From Taklimakanibacter sp050251035 (GTDB lineage: Bacteria > Pseudomonadota > Alphaproteobacteria > Rhizobiales > Aestuariivirgaceae), in contig JBFWNN010000006.1 in assembly GCA_050251035.1 (NCBI GenBank), positions 1 through 64,000 on the forward strand: a DNA stretch of 64,000 bases. The letters are read 5' to 3'. Shown here in pieces: positions 17,795 to 26,486 of this stretch. The position numbers were made by a program, and so were the translations under genes. The first letter of the stretch is position 1. Every line of letters begins with the position of its first letter. Under the pieces are notes generated by a model that was not told the DNA's origin, did no database searches, and saw only the letters and a program-made list of their open reading frames with translations.

Positions 17795-18697
17795 TCAGGG
17801 TTGCGGCGTCGGATCGGGCGGCGCGCCGCGCTTCTTCTCGCGATAGGAGATATAGGCCGCGCAGGCGATGAGGATGCCGACACCAAGGAACGTCCAGCGA
17901 TCGGGGAAGTCACCGAAGAACCACCAGCCGCATACGACGGCCATGATCATCTCGGCATAGCCGAGCGGCGCCAGCAACGAAGCCTCGGCAAAACGGTAGG
18001 CGGTGATCGAGAGATAATTGCTGATCATCGCCACGACGGCGATCACCAGATAGAGGCCCCATTGCTCGGGCGTCGGCGGCACCCAGACGAAAACCACCGC
18101 GACGGTGGTGATGATGGCGCCCATCAGATTGGTGTGGAACATGGTCACCATGGGATCGGCGCGTTTCGAGACCTTACGGGTGAGGAGCATGTAGAAGGCG
18201 CTGGTGGCGCCCGAGAGCAGCGCCAGGACGACGCCGGGATTGAGAGCCTGCAGGCCCGGCCGGATGATGATCAAGGTGCCGATGAAGCCGATGAAGACGG
18301 CGATCCAGCGCCGGGGGCCTACTTTTTCCTTGAGCATCAAAGGGGCGAGCAGCGTCACCATCAGGGGCTGGATGAAATAGATGGAGAGCGTGTCGGCGAT
18401 CGGCAGATAGGTGAGGGACGCGAAGAAAAGGCCGGTGGAGGCGACGAGGAGCGCCGCCCTGATGCCGTGCGTGACGGGGATGTCGGGAATGAGCTCCTTG
18501 CGCGGCCGGCCGACAAGGACAAACGGCAGATTGAGGATGAGGCCGAGGAAGAGGCGGGCCCAGACGCTTTGCAGCACCGGCATGTTCTGGTGCCCGAGGA
18601 TCTTTGCCGCCACGTCGAGAAACGGGATGACAGCCATGGCGGCGAGCATGAGAGTTATGCCGGCAAGGGGCGCGTCGGATCGGGAAGGTGGTGGCAT
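17795..18697 (-). CDS. EamA/DMT family transporter, copy 1
   Basis: 300 residues with about ten membrane helices in two EamA repeats, typical of drug/metabolite exporters such as RhaT/YdcZ relatives. It is very similar along its whole length to the next gene upstream (18798-19703), for example both share SLLAPLGYAEMIMAVVCGWW or a one-residue variant and a WFFGDFPDRWTFLGVGILI core. The start at ATG 18697 was chosen by alignment with that copy (MPPPSRS and MPPSSQH); an in-frame ATG at 18724 overlaps the promoter. Substrate is unknown. The pair arose by tandem duplication. Confidence 0.88.
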   Translation of the reverse strand: MPPPSRSDAPLAGITLMLAAMAVIPFLDVAAKILGHQNMPVLQSVWARLFLGLILNLPFVLVGRPRKELIPDIPVTHGIRAALLVASTGLFFASLTYLPIADTLSIYFIQPLMVTLLAPLMLKEKVGPRRWIAVFIGFIGTLIIIRPGLQALNPGVVLALLSGATSAFYMLLTRKVSKRADPMVTMFHTNLMGAIITTVAVVFVWVPPTPEQWGLYLVIAVVAMISNYLSITAYRFAEASLLAPLGYAEMIMAVVCGWWFFGDFPDRWTFLGVGILIACAAYISYREKKRGAPPDPTPQP

Positions 18698-18724
18698 GAT
18701 GGGCCGCGAGGGGAAGTTGTTCAC

Positions 18725-18753
18725 TGTCTACAAGGCCACTTTGTCCGTGACAA
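18725..18753 (-). promoter_or_regulatory. Probable promoter of EamA copy 1
   Basis: On the minus strand: TTGTCA (18748-18753), 17-base spacer, TAGACA (18725-18730). The same elements and spacing recur before the second copy (19733-19761), with shared flanks such as CGCATTGTCA and CTTGTAGA. Conservation between the duplicates while the rest of the leader drifted supports function. Confidence 0.55.
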
Positions 18754-18797
18754 TGCGGATCAGCGCAATCCTGCCTTGAAGGCAGATCGGCCTCTCT

Positions 18798-19703
18798 TCA
18801 GGGCTGCGGTGGCGACGGGCTGGCGGGAACGCCGCGCACTCTTTCGCGATAGGAAATATAGACGGCGCAGACGATGAGAATGCCGACACCCAGGAACGTC
18901 CAGCGATCGGGAAAATCACCGAAGAACCACCAGCCGCAGACCACCGCCATGATCATCTCGGCATAAGCCAGGGGCGCCAGGAGGGAAGCCTCGCCGAAGC
19001 GGTAGGCTGCGATCACGAGATAGTGGCCGATCAGCGCGACCACGGCGAGGACGAGGAGCAGGGCCCACTGCTCGGGCGTCGGCGTCACCCAGACGAAGCC
19101 GACCGCCAGCGACGTCATCAGCGCACCCATGGCATTGGTGTGGAAGGTCGTGACCATAGGGTCGGCGCTTTGCGAGATCTTGCGGGTGACGATCATGTAA
19201 AGGCCGGTGATGGCGCCGGCGAGCAGCGCGAACAGAATGCCGAGATTGAATGTCTGCAAGCCCGGACGGATGATGATGAGCGTGCCGATGAAGCCGACGA
19301 AGACGGCGATCCAGCGGCGCATGCCCACCTGCTCTTTCAGGATCAAGGGCGCCAGCAAGGTGACGATGAGCGGCTGCACGAAATAGATGGCGAGCGTGTC
19401 CGCGATCGGAAGATAGCCGAGGGACAGGAAGAAGAACGCGGTCGACGCGACGATGAGAAAGGCGCGTGTCCCGTTGAGGACCGGAAGTTCCGGCACCAGG
19501 ACGCGCCACGAGCGGCCTTTGAGCACGAAGGGCAGGGAAATGATCATGCCGAAGAACATGCGCGCCCAGACGCTCTCGATGACCGGCATGCCCTGCTGGC
19601 CGAGAAACTTGGCCGCCACATCGAGGAACGGCAAGATGGCCATCGCGGCGAGCATGAGGGCGATGCCGGTGAGCGGCGCGTTATGTTGGGACGAGGGCGG
19701 CAT
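18798..19703 (-). CDS. EamA/DMT family transporter, copy 2
   Basis: 301 residues, two EamA repeats, about ten membrane helices. It is the paralogue of the gene at 17795-18697 and shares helix sequences such as IALMLAAMAILPFLDVAAKF (copy 1 differs at a few places). Divergence is mostly in loops, for example GRSWRVLVPELPVL against GRPRKELIPDIPVT, which could change specificity. The family moves metabolites or drugs across the inner membrane; the direction and substrate are unknown here. ATG 19703 starts both family and paralogue alignment. Its own promoter lies 30 bases upstream. Confidence 0.88.
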   Translation of the reverse strand: MPPSSQHNAPLTGIALMLAAMAILPFLDVAAKFLGQQGMPVIESVWARMFFGMIISLPFVLKGRSWRVLVPELPVLNGTRAFLIVASTAFFFLSLGYLPIADTLAIYFVQPLIVTLLAPLILKEQVGMRRWIAVFVGFIGTLIIIRPGLQTFNLGILFALLAGAITGLYMIVTRKISQSADPMVTTFHTNAMGALMTSLAVGFVWVTPTPEQWALLLVLAVVALIGHYLVIAAYRFGEASLLAPLAYAEMIMAVVCGWWFFGDFPDRWTFLGVGILIVCAVYISYRERVRGVPASPSPPQP

Positions 19704-19732
19704 GCTGAAATCGAGAGGCGGGCGATCATGTC

Positions 19733-19761
19733 GCTCTACAAGACATGCAGGGCAATGACAA
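19733..19761 (-). promoter_or_regulatory. Probable promoter of EamA copy 2
   Basis: On the minus strand: TTGTCA (19756-19761), 17-base spacer, TAGAGC (19733-19738). It matches the promoter of the duplicate gene in position, -35 sequence and spacing. Confidence 0.5.
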
Positions 19762-19811
19762 TGCGGGTCGCTGCAATCCTGCCCTGCCTCGTAGTAAGCC
19801 CTGGGCGCGGC

Positions 19812-20597
19812 TCACCGTGGCGGCAGCAGTTCAGGCCGGTATTCGAAATGCATGGTGTCGTAGTGATACCAGCGCCCGCCCCATACGAAGCCGTGGCGCT
19901 CGAAGACATCGACGATCGCCTCAGGGATCTGGTTGGCCCAGGCATATTTGCCGTCCTTGCCCGGTTTGCTCCAGCGCCAGTAATGCGCATATTTCGTGTT
20001 GATGTCGATCGACGCACCATAGGCGTGCATGGACATGCGCCGGGTGCCGGCGATCGGCCGGCAATTATAGGTGCCGGCGGACGGGGTGAGATATTTCAGC
20101 ATCTGCTTCGGCAGCCTGGCGAGGTCGCGCGCCACGGCTTCGAGCGCCTGGTCGGCGCCGTTGCGGGTGGTGAAAAGCACGGACCCTCCAAACCAGGCAA
20201 CCTTGCGCAACTCACCGCTGATGCTGCCTTTCCGGCAGTCGCCATAGATCGCCCGGAACAGGTCTTCGGCACGGATGCGGCCGGGGTCGGAATCGACCGG
20301 CGGGGCCGTGGGCTCGCCCCCTGACGGATAGGGGATGGCGAACATGTCGTCGATGTCCGGCTGATCCAGCAGCTCGGCGAAGCTCTTGTCCGTCCGCCCG
20401 TCCGAGATTGGAATCTCGACACCCGACTTCAGAACGAGTTTCGTCTTGTCATAGCCCTTGATGATGTCGGGATAGGCCTCCTTGAGCCGCGCCAGATGGC
20501 GGTCGAGATCGGGCGGCGGGGCACCGTAACGGCCATCGCCGGCGAGGGCGGCTGTCGCTGCCGTCCACAGGACCAGCGCGATAAGGAAACGCCTCAC
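19812..20597 (-). CDS. Exported M15 family peptidoglycan peptidase
   Basis: 261 residues with a signal peptide (MRRFLIALVLWTAATAALA). Zinc ligands of the M15 (VanY/endolysin) family are visible: H191 in MSMHAYGASIDIN with D198, and H250 in YHYDTMHFEYRPEL. Family members are D-alanyl-D-alanine carboxypeptidases or L-Ala-D-Glu endopeptidases that trim peptidoglycan in the periplasm. The final HFEYRPELL is the classical end of the zinc site. Its first codons overlap the end of the caspase-like gene by 4 bases, so the two are translationally coupled. Confidence 0.85.
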   Translation of the reverse strand: MRRFLIALVLWTAATAALAGDGRYGAPPPDLDRHLARLKEAYPDIIKGYDKTKLVLKSGVEIPISDGRTDKSFAELLDQPDIDDMFAIPYPSGGEPTAPPVDSDPGRIRAEDLFRAIYGDCRKGSISGELRKVAWFGGSVLFTTRNGADQALEAVARDLARLPKQMLKYLTPSAGTYNCRPIAGTRRMSMHAYGASIDINTKYAHYWRWSKPGKDGKYAWANQIPEAIVDVFERHGFVWGGRWYHYDTMHFEYRPELLPPR

Positions 20598-21922
20598 TTG
20601 GCTTTTTCGAACTTCTGGATGAGCTCGACATTCTTGGCTTCGAGGAAGGTCAGCTCGACCTCGCCGAATTGCGGCCGGTACCAGTCGAACTGCTTGAAGT
20701 AGTTCGCGACCTCCTTGCGCACGAATTTGCGCCCGCGCCTGGCGTAGATCTCGTTGCGGGCATTGCGCAGCTGCGCTTTGCCCAGGCCCTTGAGGTCCGC
20801 CGCGGTCAAAAGCCGGCGATCGGAATCGGCGAACAGGAAGCCGGCCTTGGGCGCCGATTGGGTCATCTCGAACTGGCGGATCAGCGCCACGTTTTTCTTT
20901 TCGACGGCGGTGAGCGTGGGCTCGTAGCTCTCGGGCCGGTACCAGCCGAACTTCCCGAAATGAGCCTTTAGGGCCGGGTCGTTGAAGATGCGGCCGTTGC
21001 GCGCGAAGATCTCGTTGCGCGCGAGCCTGAGTGTCGCCGCGTCCTTGCCGGCGAGGTCGGCTTCGCTCAGCAGGGCCTCGCTCGATTGCGGAAAGATGAC
21101 GCCGATATCGGCATCAGGCTCGGGCGGGGTGAGGTCGACCACTTTGCCGGGTGCGACCGCCGGGGAGACGGCGGTGAAATAGAAGCTCTTGGTCAGCGAG
21201 TTCTCGAGCCAGACCGTCTGACGGCCCTCGGTCCTTTCGCGCACATGCAGGCTGACGGCGCGCATGATGTCCGACAGCTCCTCATTGGGCTTGCCGAGAT
21301 TGTCGAGCAGGCCCTCGGCGAAAGGGCTGTGTTGGCCGCTGCCGTCGAGCGCCACCATTCCCTGCGCGGTGGAGAAGGCGATGAGCATGTCGCCGGTGCG
21401 CGCTTCGGCCTCCTCGGGCTTCTCGATCACCGTGGCGCCGCGGCTTTCCAGCGGATTGTTGCGGCAGGCGTCGAAGAGCAGCATCTTCACATTGGCATGC
21501 GTGCTGGAGAGCGTCTGCAGCAACCGGTCGGTGGCCAGCGCCTCCTTGTCGATCTCGTCGAAATTGCTCATCGAGAAATCGGTCGGCAGCGCGAAGCTCC
21601 GGCCGTTGATCATGGCGCCGTGCCCGGCATAGTAGATGAGCGCCGCCTCGGCCGCGATGCCGTCCGGCACGAAGGCATCGAGCGCCTTCTGCGCGGTGGC
21701 GAGATCGCTGTCCATGACCACGGTCACGGCGAAGCCGAGATCGGACAGGTTCCTGGCGACGGCGCGCGCATCGGCGACCGGATTGCGCAGCTCATAGCCC
21801 GGCCGATAGGCCGAATTGCCGATGACCAGCGCGATGCGCTGGTTTGCTTCCACCGAAATGGGGAAGAGTGCGAGAAGAGTGGCGGCGAAAGCCGCCCTTC
21901 TGAAATGTCGTCCCAAAGCCAT
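20594..21922 (-). CDS. Exported caspase-like (C14) protease with two YARHG domains
   Basis: 442 residues. A signal segment (residues 9-25) is followed by a metacaspase-type domain: the strand RIALVIGNSAY, catalytic H101 in YYAGHGA and catalytic C153 in LFDACRNNP. A linker at about residues 260-285 leads to two YARHG modules, near 297-345 (LRLARNEIFARNGRIF) and 383-430 (LRNARNEIYARRGRKF), each ending in a WYRP motif. Such modules are extracytoplasmic and may bind cell wall or partner proteins. Both catalytic residues are present. It lies 27 bases after the dehydrogenase gene and overlaps the M15 peptidase gene. Confidence 0.87.
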   Translation of the reverse strand: MALGRHFRRAAFAATLLALFPISVEANQRIALVIGNSAYRPGYELRNPVADARAVARNLSDLGFAVTVVMDSDLATAQKALDAFVPDGIAAEAALIYYAGHGAMINGRSFALPTDFSMSNFDEIDKEALATDRLLQTLSSTHANVKMLLFDACRNNPLESRGATVIEKPEEAEARTGDMLIAFSTAQGMVALDGSGQHSPFAEGLLDNLGKPNEELSDIMRAVSLHVRERTEGRQTVWLENSLTKSFYFTAVSPAVAPGKVVDLTPPEPDADIGVIFPQSSEALLSEADLAGKDAATLRLARNEIFARNGRIFNDPALKAHFGKFGWYRPESYEPTLTAVEKKNVALIRQFEMTQSAPKAGFLFADSDRRLLTAADLKGLGKAQLRNARNEIYARRGRKFVRKEVANYFKQFDWYRPQFGEVELTFLEAKNVELIQKFEKAK

Positions 21923-21949
21923 GTCGCCGTCGTCTTTTCTTCTGGTCCG

Positions 21950-24373
21950 CTACCCTTTCAGGCGCGAATTCGTTCCGTCCCAAGCTGGTTCGGCGATAAT
22001 TTGGGCTTTTTTCCGTTCCCCCAGCAAGAGGATTTCGAGCGTCTGGCCGGGCTTGGCGAACGTGGGCTCGACATAGGCGAAGGCCAGCGACTTGCCGACG
22101 GCAAAGCCATAGCCGCCCGATGTGGTGAGGCCGACGACCTTGCCATTGAGATAGACCGGCTCGTTGCCGCGGCAATCATTGTCGCCCGCCTCGACCGCCA
22201 TATAGGTGAGCTTGATCCGTTCACCCTGCTGCTTGCGGCTGAGGCTGGCGGCGCGGCCGATGAAATCCTCCTTGTCGAGCCGGATGAAGCGCTCCATCGC
22301 GCCTTCGAACATATCTATCTCGCTGGTGAGCTCCGAGCCCCAGCCGCGATAGGCCTTCTCCATCCTGAGCGAGTTCATGGCATAGGTGCCGAAGAGCCTG
22401 ATGCCGTGCGCGCTGCCGGCCTTCATCAGCGCATCGAAGACCTTGGGCATGGCGGCCATCGGCGTGTGGAGCTCCCAGCCGAGCTCGCCGACATAGTTCA
22501 CGCGCAAGGCCCGGATGCCGGCGACGCCGGCGACCTCGATCTCCTGCGCGGTGAGCCAGCGGAAGGCGGCATTGCCGAGATCGGCCTTGGTGCATTGGGC
22601 CAGAACGTCCCGCGCCTTGGGGCCGGCGAGCACCAGCACGCCGTAATCGTCGGTGACGTCGGTGATTTCGACGCGTTCGCCGGGCTTGATGCGCCAGCGC
22701 AGCTGGTCGAGGTCGTAGAGCTGCGCCGCCGCGGCCGAGAGGACATAGAAGCTGTCGTCGGCGAGCCGGGTGACGGTGATCTCCGATTCGATGAAGCCGT
22801 TGTCGTTGAGGAGGTGGCCAAGGATGATGCCGCCCGTCTTCGCCGGGATCTTGTTGGCGCAGATGCGCTCGAGGAAGGCATAGGCATCGGGGCCCGACAC
22901 CTCGAACTTGGCGAAGGTCGAGAGGTCCATGAGGCCGACGCGCTCGCGCACCGCGAGCGCCTCCGCCTTGACCGCCTCCCACCAGTTCGAGCGGCGATAG
23001 GAGAAGTCCTCGCCCTTGCCGGATTTGTCATACCAGCGGGCTCGCTCCCAGCCGAAGATCTGCGCGAACTGCGCGCCCTCGGCCTTGAGCTTCTCGTGCA
23101 GGGACGATGTGCGCAGGTTCCGGCCGACCTCGTGCTGCTCGGAAGGCTTGTAGCAGTAATACATGTGATGATAGTCGGTGATCGAGACTTCTTCGGTGTA
23201 GGACTTGCTCGCCCAGTTGCCGAAGCGGCGCGGATCGAATTCGCGCATGTTGATCTCGGCCTGGCCATGCACCATCCATTGCGCCAGATATTTGCCGGCG
23301 CCGCCGCCCTGGCAGATGCCGATCGAAGCGCCGCAATGCATCCAGTAGTTCCGCGGACCATGGGCGGGGCCGGAGAGATAGACGCCGTCCGGCGTATGGG
23401 TGATGGCGCCGGACACGATCGACTTGAGGCCGGCCTTGGCGAAGAGGGGCAGGCGCTCGGTGGCGCGTTCGAGCCAGGGGGTGAGGCGGTCGAGCTCCGG
23501 CGCTACGAGCTCGCTTTCGAAATCCCAGGCCGGCGGCCGGCCGTCCCAGCAGACATGCGCCGTCTCGGTCTCATAGGGGCCGACCAGGATGCCGTTGGTC
23601 TCCTCGCGCAGATAGGAGTGGGAATAGGGGTCGCGCACCACCGGCAGTTCCATCTCGAGATCGATGAGCTCCTGCAAGGGCTCGGTGATCATGTAGTGAT
23701 GCAGCACATTGGCGATCGGCACATTGTGCCCGGTCCAGGCGCCGACCACGTCGCAATAGGACCCGGCCGAATTGACGACATGCTCGCACGTGATGTTGCC
23801 TTTGTCGGTGATCACCTGCCACTCGCCGGTCTTGAGCCGCTTGATGTCGGTGACGAGGGTGCGGCGACAGATCTCGGCGCCGAGCTTGCGGGCGCCGGCC
23901 GCCATCGCATTGGTCACGTCGGCCGGCGCCACATGGCCGTCGGTCACGGTGCGGAAGGCGGCCTTGAGGCCGAAGGTCTCGAGATAGGGATGATATTTCC
24001 GGATCTCGTCGGGGCCGACGATCCCGCCCTCATAGCCGGCGAGCCTGGCGATGCCTTCGACATATTTGAGCCAGCTCAACTCCTCGTCGGTCTGGGCGAG
24101 GCGCAGGCCGCCGCAGCCATGCCAGGAGACGGCATGGCCGGTGAGCGCCTCGAGCCTGGGATAAAGCTGGGTGCCATAGAGATGCACCTTGGTCATGTTG
24201 AGCGAGCCGTTGAAATGCGGGCACTGGCCGGCCGCATGCCAGGTCGAGCCCGAAGTGAGCTCGCCCTTCTCGACGAGGACGATGTCGGTCCAGCCCTCGA
24301 GCGCCAGATGATAGAGGAGACCGACCCCCATGATGCCGCCGCCGACGATCACCACCCGTGCATGCGATTTCAT
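21950..24373 (-). CDS. Dimethylglycine/sarcosine dehydrogenase-like FAD enzyme with GcvT domain
   Basis: 807 residues. The N-terminal FAD-binding GGGIMGVGLLYHLAL is followed by STWHAAG, where the histidine normally carries covalent FAD in this family. After a DAO domain (to about residue 370) and the FAO_M linker comes a GcvT aminomethyltransferase-type domain (from about 420), which transfers the released one-carbon unit to tetrahydrofolate. It demethylates dimethylglycine or sarcosine in the cytosol. This links choline/betaine breakdown to one-carbon metabolism and so to purN and purM in this window. The caspase-like gene follows after 27 bases. Confidence 0.9.
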   Translation of the reverse strand: MKSHARVVIVGGGIMGVGLLYHLALEGWTDIVLVEKGELTSGSTWHAAGQCPHFNGSLNMTKVHLYGTQLYPRLEALTGHAVSWHGCGGLRLAQTDEELSWLKYVEGIARLAGYEGGIVGPDEIRKYHPYLETFGLKAAFRTVTDGHVAPADVTNAMAAGARKLGAEICRRTLVTDIKRLKTGEWQVITDKGNITCEHVVNSAGSYCDVVGAWTGHNVPIANVLHHYMITEPLQELIDLEMELPVVRDPYSHSYLREETNGILVGPYETETAHVCWDGRPPAWDFESELVAPELDRLTPWLERATERLPLFAKAGLKSIVSGAITHTPDGVYLSGPAHGPRNYWMHCGASIGICQGGGAGKYLAQWMVHGQAEINMREFDPRRFGNWASKSYTEEVSITDYHHMYYCYKPSEQHEVGRNLRTSSLHEKLKAEGAQFAQIFGWERARWYDKSGKGEDFSYRRSNWWEAVKAEALAVRERVGLMDLSTFAKFEVSGPDAYAFLERICANKIPAKTGGIILGHLLNDNGFIESEITVTRLADDSFYVLSAAAAQLYDLDQLRWRIKPGERVEITDVTDDYGVLVLAGPKARDVLAQCTKADLGNAAFRWLTAQEIEVAGVAGIRALRVNYVGELGWELHTPMAAMPKVFDALMKAGSAHGIRLFGTYAMNSLRMEKAYRGWGSELTSEIDMFEGAMERFIRLDKEDFIGRAASLSRKQQGERIKLTYMAVEAGDNDCRGNEPVYLNGKVVGLTTSGGYGFAVGKSLAFAYVEPTFAKPGQTLEILLLGERKKAQIIAEPAWDGTNSRLKG

Positions 24374-24576
24374 TCAGCTCCTCCTCAGGTTCCTGTCGAA
24401 CCTAGTCTCGCCCCCGCCATCCCGGCAAGAGAGGGGACAGGTGAGGGGTGTTTACCCTCTTTGCCCCGAAAACAAGGACGAATTCGCAATAGCCTGGTGA
24501 AATGACCTCACCTGAGGAAAATCGCCTTGGAGAGGGTGTCGGGAAGGCTAATCTCATCGGCAAAGCGGAGGAGACC

Positions 24577-24894
24577 ATGAAGAGAATTCTGATCGCCTTT
24601 GGCCTGATGCTGCTCGCAGGGGCGGCGCATGCCACATCGGGGCCTGGCTGCCTGATCGTGGCCAATGTCGCGGCCAATGATGCGCTCAACATGCGTTCAG
24701 GCCCGGGCACGTCCTATAGGGTGGTCGATGTCCTGCCGCCCGGCAATCACGGCATCATCCATCTCGATGGGCCCTGCGTGCCGAAATCGGTGAGCCCGCG
24801 CTCGCGCTGGTGCAAGGTCTCGCATTACAATGGCGACCGGGTGACCAAGGGCTGGATCAAGCGGCGCTACACGGTGGACAGCGATTGTCCCTGA
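24577..24894 (+). CDS. Exported SH3-like domain protein
   Basis: 105 residues from ATG 24577, with a strong ribosome site (GCGGAGGAG). A signal peptide (MKRILIAFGLMLLAGAAHA) precedes an SH3b-type bacterial domain with the usual LNMRSGPGTSYRVVDVLPPG signature. Four cysteines (C at CLIV, PC, WC and DC) probably form two disulfides. SH3b domains bind peptidoglycan or proteins in the periplasm. An in-frame ATG at 24502 would add 25 residues with no signal character. It is convergent with the methyltransferase gene, with no close partner on its strand. Confidence 0.82.
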   Translation: MKRILIAFGLMLLAGAAHATSGPGCLIVANVAANDALNMRSGPGTSYRVVDVLPPGNHGIIHLDGPCVPKSVSPRSRWCKVSHYNGDRVTKGWIKRRYTVDSDCP

Positions 24895-24898
24895 ATGC

Positions 24899-25660
24899 CT
24901 AGGCGAGCTCGGGCCGTTTGATTTCATAGAGCATCAGAGCGCTGGCGGTCGCGACATTGAGGGATTCGGCCGCGCCCGGCATCGGGATGCGCACCGACAC
25001 GTTGGCTTTGGCCGCGAGAGCAGGGGAAAGCCCGCCGCCCTCACTGCCCATGAGCAGCAATGTGGGGCGTCCATAGGGGCGACGAAAATCGGCCGCGGCA
25101 TCAGCGGCGGTGGCGACGATCTCGCCCGTCCATTCATCCAGCATGGCCATGAATTTGGCCGTCGCCAGGCGGGTGAGGGTGATGCCGAAGAGCGAGCCCA
25201 TCGTCGCGCGCACCGCTTCCGGCGAGAAGGGGTCACAGCTTTCGCCGACCAGTACGACATGGCGGACCGCCACGGCGTCGGCCGTGCGGATGATGGTGCC
25301 GAGATTGCCGGGATCGCGGATGTCTTCGAGCCCGATCGCGACATCCTTCGCGCCAGGGGCGAAGGCGGCGAGGATCGCCGATTGCTTGAAAACGCCGATG
25401 AGGCCCGCCGGATTGTTCTGTTGGCTGAGCCGGGCCATGACCGCTTCGGAAACCCTGATGTCGCGAGCCTGGCCCCAGTCCTGCGGGCCTGCAACCGACA
25501 GGACATAGTCGGGCACGATGCCGGCCAGGCGCGCCCGTTCGAGCGCCCGCGCGCCCTCGGCCACGAACAGTCCGGTCTGCTGGCGGTGCTTTTTCTGGTC
25601 CAGCGCGCGGATGAATTTGATCGTCGGGTTCTGCGCGCTGGTGATGATCTCGGAAGACAT
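24899..25660 (-). CDS. SpoU/TrmH family RNA 2'-O-methyltransferase
   Basis: 253 residues from ATG 25660 (ribosome site AGCGGA); the ATG two codons upstream at 25666 is possible. The N-terminal substrate-binding start (TSAQNPTIKFIRALDQKKHR) and the knotted SPOUT catalytic core with DIRDPGNLGTIIRTADA, LLMGSEGGGLS and VRIPMPGAAESLNVATA are the three SpoU motifs. It methylates a ribose in rRNA or tRNA using SAM. The target is unknown; RlmB/TsnR-like activity is plausible. It stands alone between the SH3 and porin genes. Confidence 0.9.
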   Translation of the reverse strand: MSSEIITSAQNPTIKFIRALDQKKHRQQTGLFVAEGARALERARLAGIVPDYVLSVAGPQDWGQARDIRVSEAVMARLSQQNNPAGLIGVFKQSAILAAFAPGAKDVAIGLEDIRDPGNLGTIIRTADAVAVRHVVLVGESCDPFSPEAVRATMGSLFGITLTRLATAKFMAMLDEWTGEIVATAADAAADFRRPYGRPTLLLMGSEGGGLSPALAAKANVSVRIPMPGAAESLNVATASALMLYEIKRPELA

Positions 25661-25734
25661 GATCATTCCGCTTAGCGCGCTTGCCGACGAAAGGAAATCG
25701 CTTCGTCGGCCATTTGCGTCAGTCGGCGAAGCGC

Positions 25735-26376
25735 TCAGGGCATGAATTTATAGATGAGAGCGGCGCGAACCGTGTCGGTATCGAGATCGGCGGTATAGTC
25801 TTCCTCGTCTTCTTCGTAGTCCTTGTCGCCGAATTCGTCGTGCAGATATTCGATGCGCCCGATCAGCGCGTCGGTGAAGGCATAATCGATGCCGCCGCCG
25901 ATAGACCATCCATAATAGTCGCCGCCGATCTGGTTTGTATTGTACTGGTCGATATCGAGATCGGCGATGGCGAGGCCGCCCGCCACGAAGATCAAGGCAT
26001 TGTCGAAAGCAAAGCCCGCTCGCGCCCTGACATGGGCGTTCCAGTTGAGCTCATAGGAGTAATCGGGCTCAGGCGGCGGAGCTACGCCATCGCCGTCGAC
26101 ATCGGTCCAGCCGATGTCGGCCTCGAGGCCCAGCACCAGCGGATCGAACTGGACATTGAAGCCGGCAAGCGCGCCGCCGACGAAGCCGTCGATATCGCCG
26201 CCTGAGGCCGCAACCTCGCCTTCCTCCTCGATATCGACATCGCCCCAGAGATAGCCGGCATGGAGGCCGAGATAGAATCCGTTCCAGTCATAAGGGGCCG
26301 GCGCCTCGATGTCGGCGGCGTAGGCCGATGACGCCATCAGCAGGGCGGCGCAACCGCAGGTCAATGATCTCAGCAT
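25735..26376 (-). CDS. Outer membrane beta-barrel protein (Omp25/31-like)
   Basis: 213 residues from ATG 26376, which follows GGGGAGAG. A signal peptide (CGCAALLMASSAYA) leads to the family opening WNGFYLGLHAGYLWG. Alternating strands follow and the protein ends on an aromatic strand (RAALIYKFMP), as needed for BAM recognition. Acidic insertions (DYEEDEEDYTADLDTDTV) mark surface loops. It should form an eight-stranded barrel. The role is structural or interaction with host or substrate, not determined here. An in-frame start at 26406 adds 10 residues. Confidence 0.85.
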   Translation of the reverse strand: MLRSLTCGCAALLMASSAYAADIEAPAPYDWNGFYLGLHAGYLWGDVDIEEEGEVAASGGDIDGFVGGALAGFNVQFDPLVLGLEADIGWTDVDGDGVAPPPEPDYSYELNWNAHVRARAGFAFDNALIFVAGGLAIADLDIDQYNTNQIGGDYYGWSIGGGIDYAFTDALIGRIEYLHDEFGDKDYEEDEEDYTADLDTDTVRAALIYKFMP

Positions 26377-26486
26377 GGAACTCTCCCCGAAATCCCCCGA
26401 GAGCAAAAGCCTATCACAACGACAGGTAGAAGCAATGCGAAGGGTGCATTTCGTACCCGGCCGATTCCGGGCTATAGACTTGGCCC

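Noticed and set aside
21086..24505. 1139-codon plus-strand frame over the caspase and dehydrogenase genes
   Set aside because: Antisense shadow; the minus strand has clear catalytic motifs and signal peptides.
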